A stretch of 64,000 bases of DNA, from assembly GCF_001761465.1 (NCBI RefSeq), contig NZ_CP017479.1, positions 3,348,001-3,412,000 on the forward strand, given 5' to 3'. Below, one piece after another: positions 45,144 through 53,433 of the stretch. The position numbers were made by a program, and so were the translations under genes. Below the pieces are notes generated by a model. The model had not been told where the DNA came from. It saw only the letters and a program-made list of their open reading frames with translations, and did no database searches. Each line of letters begins with the position of its first letter. Within the stretch, counting starts at the first letter, position 1. The stretch comes from Flavobacterium gilvum (GTDB taxonomy: Bacteria; Bacteroidota; Bacteroidia; Flavobacteriales; Flavobacteriaceae).

Positions 45144-46478
45144 CTAAAAATTTCCTATCGCTTTTTGATAATTCACACTGGCAACCAAGTAATCATAAAC
45201 TGCCTGAAGATAACTTTGTTCTGATTGTCTGAGTGATCTCTCAGTTTCAAGAACATCACCGTACTGACGACCTCCTAGACCGAATTGTTGTTTTTGATAA
45301 CCATAAATTTTCTGAGAAAGTTCATAATTGTTTTTGGTTACCTGCATATTTTGCTGTGCATTGGAAACCTCTGTGCTTGATTTCAGAATCTCATAACTCA
45401 CATCAGCCTTTTTTTGTTTTAAATCCAATTCGTTCTGGGTGAGTTGTATATTTTTCTCGTGAATATTGTCTTGATTTTTGAAATTGGAAGTAATCGGAAT
45501 TTTAAACTGCATACCCACAAAGCTATAAGGAGTCCACCATTGGCCTAAACTATAATCAAAATTTGAATATTGGAAATGCTCCGTAAAATTGGCAACCAAT
45601 GAAACAGTAGGAATTGCCGCTTGTTTGGTTTTATCTAATTCAAGTTTTATCCCTTCTTGTTTTAACATCAATTGCTTGATTTCGGTACGTTTTTCGATAT
45701 TGGCATCTGCCAAAGCTTTTTCATTAAGTTTTCCAAAACTTGACGAATCCAATGATTCTGACAACTTAACCTCAGTATTATCCGAAACGTTCATTTGGTA
45801 TTTCAATTTGGCCAGAGCCAAACCATAATTTTGTTTTGCCTTTTGGGTTTCTACTTTTGCATTTTCATAATCCAATTTGGCTTTCATATTATCCGTTTCG
45901 ATTAAAGAACCGGCTTTAAATTTTCCTTCAGCCAAATCAGCATATTCCTTGAAACGCATTTCCTCATTGGTCGCAATCTTATGTTGTAGTTCTTTTAGGG
46001 TAACATTAAAATAAGCGAGCGTAATTTGTTCTTTTATAATGTCTTCGTCGGCTCTGATTTTTTCCTGTGAAATAGCCGCATTGTTCTTTGCAATTTTTAC
46101 ATCAGTGCCAATTCCGGGTTTAAAAATAGGTTGGTTCAATTCCAAACTAAAAGAAGTGTGATTGTCTGGCGAAAAAGGAAACAATGCCGGTTGACCAGTT
46201 GGTGAAAATCCCGGCGGTATATATGCTTGCTGAATTTGGGTATTGTAGATTACACTTCCGGTGGATGAAACTTCAGGAATCCATTCTTTTTTGGATTTCG
46301 CAATTTCGCTTTGACTTAAATCCACATTGTATTTATGAGATTGTACATCGTACCTGTTTTTCAATCCTAAATCCACTGCCTGTTGCAGACCTAATTCTAC
46401 TGATCCCTGGGTGGGTTCCTGGGAAAATCCTAAAAACGAATTCAGGATTAATACGGCTAATAAAATTCTTTTTATCAT
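45144..46478 (-). CDS. TolC-family outer membrane efflux protein
   Basis: A 444-residue outer membrane channel. A signal peptide (KRILLAVLILNSFLGFSQ) is followed by two OEP repeats rich in long coiled-coil helices: LGLQQAVDLGLKNRYDVQ at the start, DNMKAKLDYENAKVETQKAKQNY in the middle and ERSLRQSEQSYLQAVYDYL at the end. It is the last gene of the efflux operon, 39 bases after the permease, and should form the outer membrane exit duct. Confidence 0.93.
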   Translation of the reverse strand: MIKRILLAVLILNSFLGFSQEPTQGSVELGLQQAVDLGLKNRYDVQSHKYNVDLSQSEIAKSKKEWIPEVSSTGSVIYNTQIQQAYIPPGFSPTGQPALFPFSPDNHTSFSLELNQPIFKPGIGTDVKIAKNNAAISQEKIRADEDIIKEQITLAYFNVTLKELQHKIATNEEMRFKEYADLAEGKFKAGSLIETDNMKAKLDYENAKVETQKAKQNYGLALAKLKYQMNVSDNTEVKLSESLDSSSFGKLNEKALADANIEKRTEIKQLMLKQEGIKLELDKTKQAAIPTVSLVANFTEHFQYSNFDYSLGQWWTPYSFVGMQFKIPITSNFKNQDNIHEKNIQLTQNELDLKQKKADVSYEILKSSTEVSNAQQNMQVTKNNYELSQKIYGYQKQQFGLGGRQYGDVLETERSLRQSEQSYLQAVYDYLVASVNYQKAIGNF

Positions 46479-46517
46479 GGTTAATTATTTTTGTTAGATA
46501 AATTTACTAAAACTATC

Positions 46518-48137
46518 CTAATGTTCATTCACAACCTGTATCTTATCTTTCTTATTATACCTGATTAACAATATTATAGGAATACAAAATAGAACTGCAA
46601 ATCCCAGCATACCAAATCCCTGATTGTAACTCACGAGCATTTGTTGTTTGGTCACAATTCCGTCCAACATACTGTAGGCTGCTTGTGTAGCTTGATCACT
46701 GGAGTAACCTGCCTGTGAAAACATTTGTGTAAAAGCACCGAGACGTTCGCTGGTTGCATCATTATAATTCGAAACATTACCAATCAGATTTCCGCGGATA
46801 TCGGCAGTTGAACGATTAAGGTAAATGTTGATAATGGCGATTCCAACAGCTCCTCCCATTTGTCTTAACATATTTGAAAGTCCTGTTGCCTGTGCCAAGT
46901 CTTTACCATGTAATCCTGCCACAGCCAATCCAAGAATTGGCATCATCATCAAGGCGGTTCCGAATCCTCTCAGAATAAACGGCCAGAAGAAATGGGTTTC
47001 ATTGGAATCTGGACCCGAAAACGAAAGCATAAACAAAAAACATGAATTCATTAAAAGACCTATAATCATTATGTTTTTTGGATTGTATCCTTTGTTAAGG
47101 AAACGGCTCACAACGATCATACCTACAGAAGTTGCAATGGCTCCGGGGATCATAAAAGCCCCTTGTTTGGTCGCTGTCCATCCCAGAGCAACCTGCGTAA
47201 ATAATGGAAAAATGAAAACCGAACCATTGATTACCATTCCGATGACAAAATTCATAATATTCCCCATTGCCAAGTTGAAACTCTTGTACAAACGGAGATT
47301 CACTGCCGGGTAATCAATAGACAATTCGCGAACAATAAAAGCGACAATACCCAAAACTGCGGTGGTAAAGAAAAATACGATTTCGGCACTTTCAAACCAG
47401 TCCTCAGACGAACCTTCTTCCAAAATAAACTGAAGCGATCCAATACCAATAACCAGAAATATAATTCCCCACCAATCGATTTTTTTTAGTTTTTGTACTC
47501 CCGGAAGATCCGTTACGTATCTTGAGGCAAGGATTGCAGCAATTGCGCCAATGGGTACATTTACAAAAAATATCCAGTGCCACGAAAAATTATCGGTAAT
47601 AAAACCGCCCATCACAGGACCAAAAGTAGGACCAAGAATTACTCCCAATCCAAAGATAGCTTGTCCTGTTGCTTGTTCTTTTGGAGGAAAGGCACCTAGA
47701 ATAATTGACTGTGCTGTAGATAACAATCCACCACCACCAATACCTTGTATAAATCGCCAAAACACCAACACCCACAAACTATCGGACAAACCACACATTA
47801 GCGAAGCAAAGGTAAATATGATTACAGAACTCGTAAAGTAAATCTTGCGCCCAAACAAGTTGGACAACATACTCGATAGCGGAATAATAATAACATTTGC
47901 AATACCATAAGAGGTAACCACCCAAGCAATTTCTGTTGTTGTGGCTCCAATATTACCGCTAATTTCGCGTAAAGCGACATTCACGATAGTCGTATCAATA
48001 AGTTCCAGCATGGCACAAGAAATAGCTGTAATTACAAGCAACCATTTTTCAATTCCCTGCGGATATTTAATCTCCGGTATCTTTTTTGGGGATTCGTGAG
48101 GACTTATTTCATTCTTTTCAGAAAAATTGTCTTCCAT
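46518..48137 (-). CDS. DHA2-family drug:H+ antiporter (EmrB-like)
   Basis: A 539-residue permease with about 14 membrane helices. The early LIDTTIVNVALREISGNIGAT matches motif D1 of the DHA2 14-spanner family, followed by LFGRKIYF (motif A) and FRFIQGIGGGGLLSTAQS-type and ILGPTFGPVMGGFI (motif C) elements. It starts two bases after the HlyD-like gene and works with it and the TolC-like channel to pump lipophilic compounds across both membranes. Confidence 0.93.
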   Translation of the reverse strand: MEDNFSEKNEISPHESPKKIPEIKYPQGIEKWLLVITAISCAMLELIDTTIVNVALREISGNIGATTTEIAWVVTSYGIANVIIIPLSSMLSNLFGRKIYFTSSVIIFTFASLMCGLSDSLWVLVFWRFIQGIGGGGLLSTAQSIILGAFPPKEQATGQAIFGLGVILGPTFGPVMGGFITDNFSWHWIFFVNVPIGAIAAILASRYVTDLPGVQKLKKIDWWGIIFLVIGIGSLQFILEEGSSEDWFESAEIVFFFTTAVLGIVAFIVRELSIDYPAVNLRLYKSFNLAMGNIMNFVIGMVINGSVFIFPLFTQVALGWTATKQGAFMIPGAIATSVGMIVVSRFLNKGYNPKNIMIIGLLMNSCFLFMLSFSGPDSNETHFFWPFILRGFGTALMMMPILGLAVAGLHGKDLAQATGLSNMLRQMGGAVGIAIINIYLNRSTADIRGNLIGNVSNYNDATSERLGAFTQMFSQAGYSSDQATQAAYSMLDGIVTKQQMLVSYNQGFGMLGFAVLFCIPIILLIRYNKKDKIQVVNEH

Positions 48138-48139
48138 GA

Positions 48140-49225
48140 TTAGTTCACTTTAACTTTAACAAAAGCACTTAAACCAGGAAACAGCTCATACTTTTTATCA
48201 GCAGGAAAATTATCGATGGCTATTCGAACCGGAACACGTTGCGTGATTTTTATAAAATTACCAGTTGCGTTATCTGGAGGAAGCAACGAAAATTTTGCAC
48301 CTGTTGCTCCACCAAAAGATTCTACTTTTCCACTTAATTCGATGTCTGAGTGAGAATCCAAATGAATTTTCACTTTGTCTCCGATTTTCATTTTCTCAAT
48401 TTGAGTTTCTTTGAAATTGGCGCTAATCCAATGTTTTTCGACATCGACTACCACACATAAAGATTGTCCCACTGATACGTATTGCCCTTGGTTGAAGGCA
48501 CGTTTGGTCACGATTCCGTCGCACGGCGCAATTACATACGCATAGGACAATTGTTTCAAAGCCAATTTTAATTCTGCTTCACGTTGACTTATCGTTGCAT
48601 TCGAAAGTCCAATTTGCCCAACATAAGCTTTGGCTTGCGATTTTGCCCCTTGAGAAGAAGCCAATGAAGATTGTTCCTGATCTAGTGATTTTTTGTATTC
48701 AGACTGTGCTATCTGCAAGTTGGCTTTGGCATCATCAAGTTGGGCTTGTGTGGCTCCTTTAACAGCTAATAATTTATTTACTCTGTCAAGATCCAACTGA
48801 GCTTTATTTAGTTTTGCTTTGGCAGCACCAGAAGCTTGTCGATTTGATTCTGCAGTTTTCAGCGATGCGGTTGCATTGTCAGTTCCGGCAGAAGCAGTAC
48901 TTCTGGACACAGATAAATTTGCCTTTGAGTTTTGTAGAGCAGCTTGAGCCTGTTGCACTTTTGCCTCCAATTCATCGATGTCAAAAATTACAAGAGTGTC
49001 TCCTTTTTTTACATTTTGGTTATCCTGAAAACGCAATTCTTTTACAAATCCAGTAACACCAGAACGTATTGAGTAAAGATTACCATCCAATTGTGCATTG
49101 TCTGTACTCTCATATTGAGCGCCTGTAAAATGAATTATAACAGAGACAAGAAGGATTAACGCAATAACTCCTCCAATAATCTTTATTTTTTTTGCAGCTT
49201 TTTTTGACTTTGATTTCTTTTCCAT
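48140..49225 (-). CDS. HlyD/EmrA-family membrane fusion protein
   Basis: A 361-residue periplasmic adaptor. One N-terminal membrane anchor (KIIGGVIALILLVSVIIHF) precedes the split biotinyl-lipoyl domain (YESTDNAQLDGNLYSIRS at the front, YVIAPCDGIVTKRAFNQGQYV behind). Between these lies a long alpha-helical hairpin rich in A, Q and K. The end is a beta barrel. It links the EmrB-like pump and the TolC-like channel. A TetR-type operator lies 46 bases upstream of its start (49271-49287). Confidence 0.93.
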   Translation of the reverse strand: MEKKSKSKKAAKKIKIIGGVIALILLVSVIIHFTGAQYESTDNAQLDGNLYSIRSGVTGFVKELRFQDNQNVKKGDTLVIFDIDELEAKVQQAQAALQNSKANLSVSRSTASAGTDNATASLKTAESNRQASGAAKAKLNKAQLDLDRVNKLLAVKGATQAQLDDAKANLQIAQSEYKKSLDQEQSSLASSQGAKSQAKAYVGQIGLSNATISQREAELKLALKQLSYAYVIAPCDGIVTKRAFNQGQYVSVGQSLCVVVDVEKHWISANFKETQIEKMKIGDKVKIHLDSHSDIELSGKVESFGGATGAKFSLLPPDNATGNFIKITQRVPVRIAIDNFPADKKYELFPGLSAFVKVKVN

Positions 49226-49270
49226 TTCTGTTTTATTTCTGTTTATTATTTAATCATTACTAATTTTATT

Positions 49271-49287
49271 CCGACCAGTTGGTATGC
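49271..49287. promoter_or_regulatory. TetR-type operator, copy 1
   Basis: CCGACCAGTTGGTATGC, in the gap between tetR and the hlyD-like gene, matches the copy at 50054 in 14 of 17 positions and has a palindromic CCGACC/GGT core. It would let the regulator control the efflux genes separately from itself. Confidence 0.65.
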
Positions 49288-49334
49288 TGAAATATGTTTA
49301 AATTTTTAATATATTGATTTGACTTTGAAAACTT

Positions 49335-49976
49335 TTAAAGTGAAGTAACTGCCGATTGATTGTCTCTATTTTTAGAAAAAGAATCGCATTTTAATTCATT
49401 ATAAAAATCACTCCATAGCGTATTCAATTTTTCAGCCATCATTTTATCGCTGGTGATTTCGATTCCAAAATTCTTGCGGATTCCTACAGCAACTTTTGTA
49501 AAGATGAAAATTTGGGCTATATTCTCATTACTCATCTTCGAATTGATTTCTCCGCTGAGTTTGGCATTAGCAATAACAGCTACCCAAATGTTCAATTCAA
49601 GTTCATTGACCTGAGAAAAATTCTGCCTCAATTCCGGAAATAATTTGATAGCCTCGAGAATAAGTGTCACAAAATTTACATCCTTAGAAGCCGAATCATT
49701 ATCTGTTCGTTCTCTCTTTATAAAATCTAAAAAAGCACTGTAAAAATTCTTTAGCGAACTTTTATCCAGACCATCATAATAAAACATCATTTTATCAAGA
49801 AGAAATTTTTCAATAACCTCCCTGAACAATTGTTCTTTACTAGAAAAATAGTGATAAAATGCTCCTTTAGACAAACCAGTAGCATCAACCAGTTCTTTCA
49901 TTGAAACTTCCTTGAAAGTTTTATTCAAGAACAATTTAAAACTAGTGTCAAGTATGTATTGTTTTGTGTCTTTCAT
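49335..49976 (-). CDS. TetR/AcrR-family repressor of the efflux operon
   Basis: A 213-residue regulator. Residues 1-50 form the family helix-turn-helix: ILDTSFKLFLNKTFKEVSMKELVDATGLSKGAFYHYFSSKEQLF. The C-terminal ligand-binding domain is helical and variable. It is the first gene of the tetR-hlyD-emrB-tolC block, all on the minus strand. A palindromic site lies upstream of it and another lies before hlyD, so it probably represses both itself and the pump until a toxic ligand binds. Confidence 0.92.
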   Translation of the reverse strand: MKDTKQYILDTSFKLFLNKTFKEVSMKELVDATGLSKGAFYHYFSSKEQLFREVIEKFLLDKMMFYYDGLDKSSLKNFYSAFLDFIKRERTDNDSASKDVNFVTLILEAIKLFPELRQNFSQVNELELNIWVAVIANAKLSGEINSKMSNENIAQIFIFTKVAVGIRKNFGIEITSDKMMAEKLNTLWSDFYNELKCDSFSKNRDNQSAVTSL

Positions 49977-50385
49977 AGCAGATAGTAAATTTGGGTATTA
50001 ATTTTCTTCTTTTAATAATAATTGTCTTTTCGTCTTTTATCAGAATACAAAAACCGACCATTCGGTACGCAAAATTATAATGATAATTTGAATCTACAAA
50101 ACTTTAGTGAAAATAATTTTAAAAACCTCATAATCTCAGTGTTACAGAAACACCAAAAGTATGACTCCGCCAAAATGCAGTACAACACATTGATACTGCA
50201 TGAAGATTTTGAAATGTAACGATACCTTAAATATTGCAACTTTTTTCTTTCATCAAAAAACAAAAATAAAATCAATAAAAAACGATGCTTAAAAAAAACA
50301 CAATTCTCAATTATTATTCCTGAAAATTATCAATATCTCATTAATTATTAATAACTTAGTGTTACTAATTTAAACCGGAAAAGAT
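49977..50385. other. Divergent promoter region of tetR and doxX-like genes
   Basis: About 400 bases with no convincing gene; the open frame at 50022-50219 shows no recognisable content. It holds the TetR-type operator at 50054-50070. No other repeats or clear -7 boxes were recognised. Confidence 0.55.
50054..50070. promoter_or_regulatory. TetR-type operator, copy 2
   Basis: CCGACCATTCGGTACGC, 78 bases before the tetR start. With the preceding A it contains the palindrome ACCGA-CCAT-TCGGT (50053-50066). It shares CCGACCA, GGTA and GC with the copy at 49271, which supports both as sites of the same repressor. Confidence 0.68.
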
Positions 50386-50820
50386 ATGAACAATGTAAAA
50401 ACCTTGAATAAGTGGGCCAATGCACACACTTATTTACCAATAGATTTACTCAGAATGGCTCTTGGTGTTTTTTTATTTATGAAGGGGGTTTATTTTTTTT
50501 CAAACTCGCAGAATTTAGTTGATCTGTTATCGCCTATTGAAGGATTGGACAGATTTGGAAGTCTTGAGATGTTTGCGATTCACTATATAGCCCCGGCGCA
50601 TTTAATTGGAGGAATTTTAATTTTTTGTGGTTTATTAACCCGTTGGGCCATTATATCACAATTACCTATCCTTATTAGTGCCATTATAATCAATTTTATG
50701 GGACAAATGCACCACCAGAACTTATTATTGGCATTAATTTGTCTTACTGTATGTTTCTTTTTTCTATTCTATGGAAGCGGAAAAAATTCAGCAGATTATT
50801 TTTTCAAAATGCAGGTATAA
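50386..50820 (+). CDS. DoxX-family membrane protein
   Basis: A 144-residue protein with four hydrophobic helices. The N-terminal pattern LPIDLLRMALGVFLFMKGVYFF and the AHLIGGILIFCGLLTRWA segment match the DoxX/DoxD-like family. The function of the family in Bacteroidota is unclear; some members act in thiosulfate or redox metabolism at the inner membrane. It is monocistronic and convergent with menE, sharing a hairpin terminator. Confidence 0.85.
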   Translation: MNNVKTLNKWANAHTYLPIDLLRMALGVFLFMKGVYFFSNSQNLVDLLSPIEGLDRFGSLEMFAIHYIAPAHLIGGILIFCGLLTRWAIISQLPILISAIIINFMGQMHHQNLLLALICLTVCFFFLFYGSGKNSADYFFKMQV

Positions 50821-50855
50821 CATAACACAACTCCGAAATACAAAATACCAGAAAC

Positions 50856-50889
50856 AAAAAAGAGAGAAACATAAACTTCTCTCTTTTTT
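50856..50889. terminator. Hairpin terminator between convergent genes
   Basis: AAAAAAGAGAGAA (50856-50868) pairs perfectly with TTCTCTCTTTTTT (50877-50889), loop ACATAAAC. It serves the doxX-like gene and menE. Confidence 0.85.
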
Positions 50890-50905
50890 GTTATCTCAGG
50901 CAGTC

Positions 50906-51961
50906 TTACTTAACTGCTACCAATTCTTTACTTTCTTCCCTCATTATTTTACCGGTAGCGGTTTCCTTAAATTTAGGGATAAACACTATCTCTTTTGGTT
51001 TTTCATATTTGTCCAAAACATCAAATAAAGAATGGTTAATATCCAATGGAGAACCTTCTACATAAAGAGCCACTTTTTCTCCCAAAATATCATCTGGCAC
51101 ACCGATTACAAAATAACGTCTCGGAATTAGTGCCGATAATTTATTTTCTACTAGCTCTGGCATAATTTTTACACCTCCGCTGTTAATTACATTATCGTGA
51201 CGTCCTAACCAAACAAATTGAGTATCTGAAACTAATTTCACAATATCATTGGTAACGATTTTTTCGTTTCCAATATTTTTTGCAACAATCTCAAGACATT
51301 GATCTTCATTCACAGAAACCGTAACATTTGGCAAAGTAGTAAAAACTTCAACACCAACTTTCTTAGCAGCAATATGAGTAATTGTTTCGGTCATACCGTA
51401 AGTTTCATAAATATCAATTGGCAGTTTTACCAATTCATCTTCCAATGATTTATGAACTTTAACACCTCCTATAATTACCTTTTTAATATTTGATAATTTA
51501 TCGATTGAATTCTTAGCCTGTAACGGAACCATTGCCGAAAAGTCATATTTCTCGTCATTGTGATCCAAAGGATGAGAACTTGGCGGAACAAAATCCATGT
51601 CTAATCCTAAAATAAAAGAGCGCACAAACATCATTTTTCCGGCAACATAATTGGCCGGCAAACAATGAAGAACTCTATCTCCTGGCTGAAGCCCGAAAAA
51701 GTCTCCTGTTGCCAAAGCAGATTTAACCATGGCACTTTTCTCAATTCTGATTGATTTTGGAGTTCCTGTCGTGCCAGAAGTATTCATATCAATGTAGGGT
51801 TTATCATCAAACCAATCCAATAAAAAATCACCTACCGTCTGCTCAAAATCTTCTCCTTCTTTAACAAAACTGTAAGCTATTCTACACAAATCTTCTTTTG
51901 TCAAATGATAGCCATTTAACCTAAAACGGTTGTGTACATTCTTGTGTGTAACTGTATCCAT
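50906..51961 (-). CDS. menE: Acyl-adenylate ligase, probable MenE
   Basis: A 351-residue member of the AMP-binding superfamily, shorter than typical acyl-CoA ligases, as is usual for Bacteroidota MenE. The nucleotide loop NTSGTTGTPKSIR is near residue 60, the YGMTETITH motif near 190, and the C-terminal hinge WLGRHDNVINSGGVKI and lysine region GKIMREE follow. The likely reaction is activation of o-succinylbenzoate to its CoA ester in menaquinone synthesis. The other men genes are not adjacent, so the substrate rests on family resemblance. The CPBP protease gene lies 43 bases upstream. Confidence 0.78.
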   Translation of the reverse strand: MDTVTHKNVHNRFRLNGYHLTKEDLCRIAYSFVKEGEDFEQTVGDFLLDWFDDKPYIDMNTSGTTGTPKSIRIEKSAMVKSALATGDFFGLQPGDRVLHCLPANYVAGKMMFVRSFILGLDMDFVPPSSHPLDHNDEKYDFSAMVPLQAKNSIDKLSNIKKVIIGGVKVHKSLEDELVKLPIDIYETYGMTETITHIAAKKVGVEVFTTLPNVTVSVNEDQCLEIVAKNIGNEKIVTNDIVKLVSDTQFVWLGRHDNVINSGGVKIMPELVENKLSALIPRRYFVIGVPDDILGEKVALYVEGSPLDINHSLFDVLDKYEKPKEIVFIPKFKETATGKIMREESKELVAVK

Positions 51962-52004
51962 ATATTATAAATTTTATTTTTTAAAGTATTAACTGAAAGC
52001 CTAT

Positions 52005-52919
52005 TTACACAACAGCCCCTGTTAGTTTATCCCTCCAGCCAGACCACTTGTATTTCATACCAAATATAGTCAAAAGCAAGGGATAAACCACAATAACCGG
52101 CAAGATAATATCAAGCCCTGCTACGGGTTCTGACACATCTTTGAAAATAGAATATGTTTGAAAAGCAGACCAATCTGAAGTTACCAATAAAGCCCCAATC
52201 AGGTTGTTTGCGGCATGGAAACCCAAAGCCAATTCCATCCCTTCGTCCATCAGAGTCATTATCCCCAACAAGAGTCCTGTTCCTATGTAATATATCATAA
52301 TTATATTCCCCATCTTGGCAACTTCTGGATTGGAAAAATGCATCAGACCAAAAACACAGGAAGTCATAAGTAAGGGAAACCATTTATTCTTGAATAAATT
52401 AGCAAATCCCTGCATCAGATAACCACGAAAAACCAATTCTTCGACACTCGTTTGAATTGGCACCAAAAGCGAGGCTATCACTACCAAAATCGAAAAAGGA
52501 ACGAGCTGAAAATTAAATTTAAAATCATCTGGACTCACATAACACATCAATAATGTCGAAATTATTGTAAATACAGACCATATACCAAAAGAAAAAAACA
52601 CTCTTTTCCAATCCATTTTTTCTCTGGATGTGATTATGGAAATAAACTTTTGCCTATGCAGAAAGCGAACAGCAAAATAGATTCCTCCCAATGCAAACAC
52701 AAATGGAATCAGCAATAAAAATAAATTTAAGTTGGGTTCAAAAAAATGCAATAATTCAGCATCTGTTGTTGGATATTTTTTTCCCTTTAGTGCTGTTTCA
52801 AAAAGCATCAACACCAACATAGGCATTTGCCCCAAAAAAGAAGCTCCAATTACAAAAATGGAGCCTAATATGTACTTCCAAAATTTATTACCGGTATTGA
52901 TTCCTTGCTCTATAAACAT
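52005..52919 (-). CDS. CPBP-family intramembrane metalloprotease
   Basis: A 304-residue membrane protein with about eight hydrophobic segments. The CPBP (Abi/CAAX) motifs are present: EELVFRGYLMQG near residue 162 with the metal and catalytic glutamates, FGLMHF near 200, and FHAANNLIGAL near 240. It may cleave prenylated or other membrane-embedded substrates. The gene precedes menE on the same strand with a 43-base gap, so a shared transcript is possible. Confidence 0.88.
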   Translation of the reverse strand: MFIEQGINTGNKFWKYILGSIFVIGASFLGQMPMLVLMLFETALKGKKYPTTDAELLHFFEPNLNLFLLLIPFVFALGGIYFAVRFLHRQKFISIITSREKMDWKRVFFSFGIWSVFTIISTLLMCYVSPDDFKFNFQLVPFSILVVIASLLVPIQTSVEELVFRGYLMQGFANLFKNKWFPLLMTSCVFGLMHFSNPEVAKMGNIIMIYYIGTGLLLGIMTLMDEGMELALGFHAANNLIGALLVTSDWSAFQTYSIFKDVSEPVAGLDIILPVIVVYPLLLTIFGMKYKWSGWRDKLTGAVV

Positions 52920-53011
52920 TTATCATTTTTCTAAAAAATTATACTTCAAATACTATTCCAAATCTTACTTTTGCCCAAAAAAAATTTAACATTATAAGTA
53001 ACACAAACAAA

Positions 53012-53353
53012 ATGATACAAATATACCATAATCAAAGATGCGGAAAATCAAGAAATTGTTTACTCGTTTTGCAGGAATCCAACAAAAAAATCGAAATTAT
53101 CAATTACCTCAACACCCCACCAACTGTTGATGAATTGACCGCATTACTCCAAAAACTGAATTTATCTCCAATTGAACTTGTTCGGCAAAAAGAACAAATC
53201 TGGATTGATAATTTCAAAGGAAAAACATTGACAGAAAATGAAATTATTCAGGCAATGGCCGAGAATCCAATTCTCATCGAACGCCCCATTGTAGTCAACG
53301 GAAATAAAGCGATTATTGGCCGTGATCTCGAAAAAGTAATTCCTTTTATATAG
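53012..53353 (+). CDS. ArsC/Spx-family protein (arsenate reductase-like)
   Basis: A 113-residue thioredoxin-fold protein of the ArsC/YffB/Spx family. The N-terminal NQRCGKSRNCLLVL places C10 at the active site with a second cysteine (C16) five residues later. The family's late RPIVVNGNKAIIGR stretch is present. It probably reduces arsenate or another substrate with glutaredoxin-type chemistry, but ArsC-like proteins without ars neighbours often have other roles. TACTTTTG at 52966-52973 is a possible -7 box. Confidence 0.85.
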   Translation: MIQIYHNQRCGKSRNCLLVLQESNKKIEIINYLNTPPTVDELTALLQKLNLSPIELVRQKEQIWIDNFKGKTLTENEIIQAMAENPILIERPIVVNGNKAIIGRDLEKVIPFI

Positions 53354-53433
53354 ACATTAACATTATTTTAATAAATCAACTTTAAACCTTATCTGCCTTA
53401 AACTATCCAAAAGGAAAACATATATACAATTTA

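Noticed and set aside
46825..47313. Open frame opposite the EmrB-like permease
   Set aside because: The strong EmrB homology lies on the other strand; the frame has no motif.
50022..50219. Possible small gene upstream of the doxX-like gene
   Set aside because: No motif, and it overlaps the TetR operator region, so it is more likely promoter DNA.
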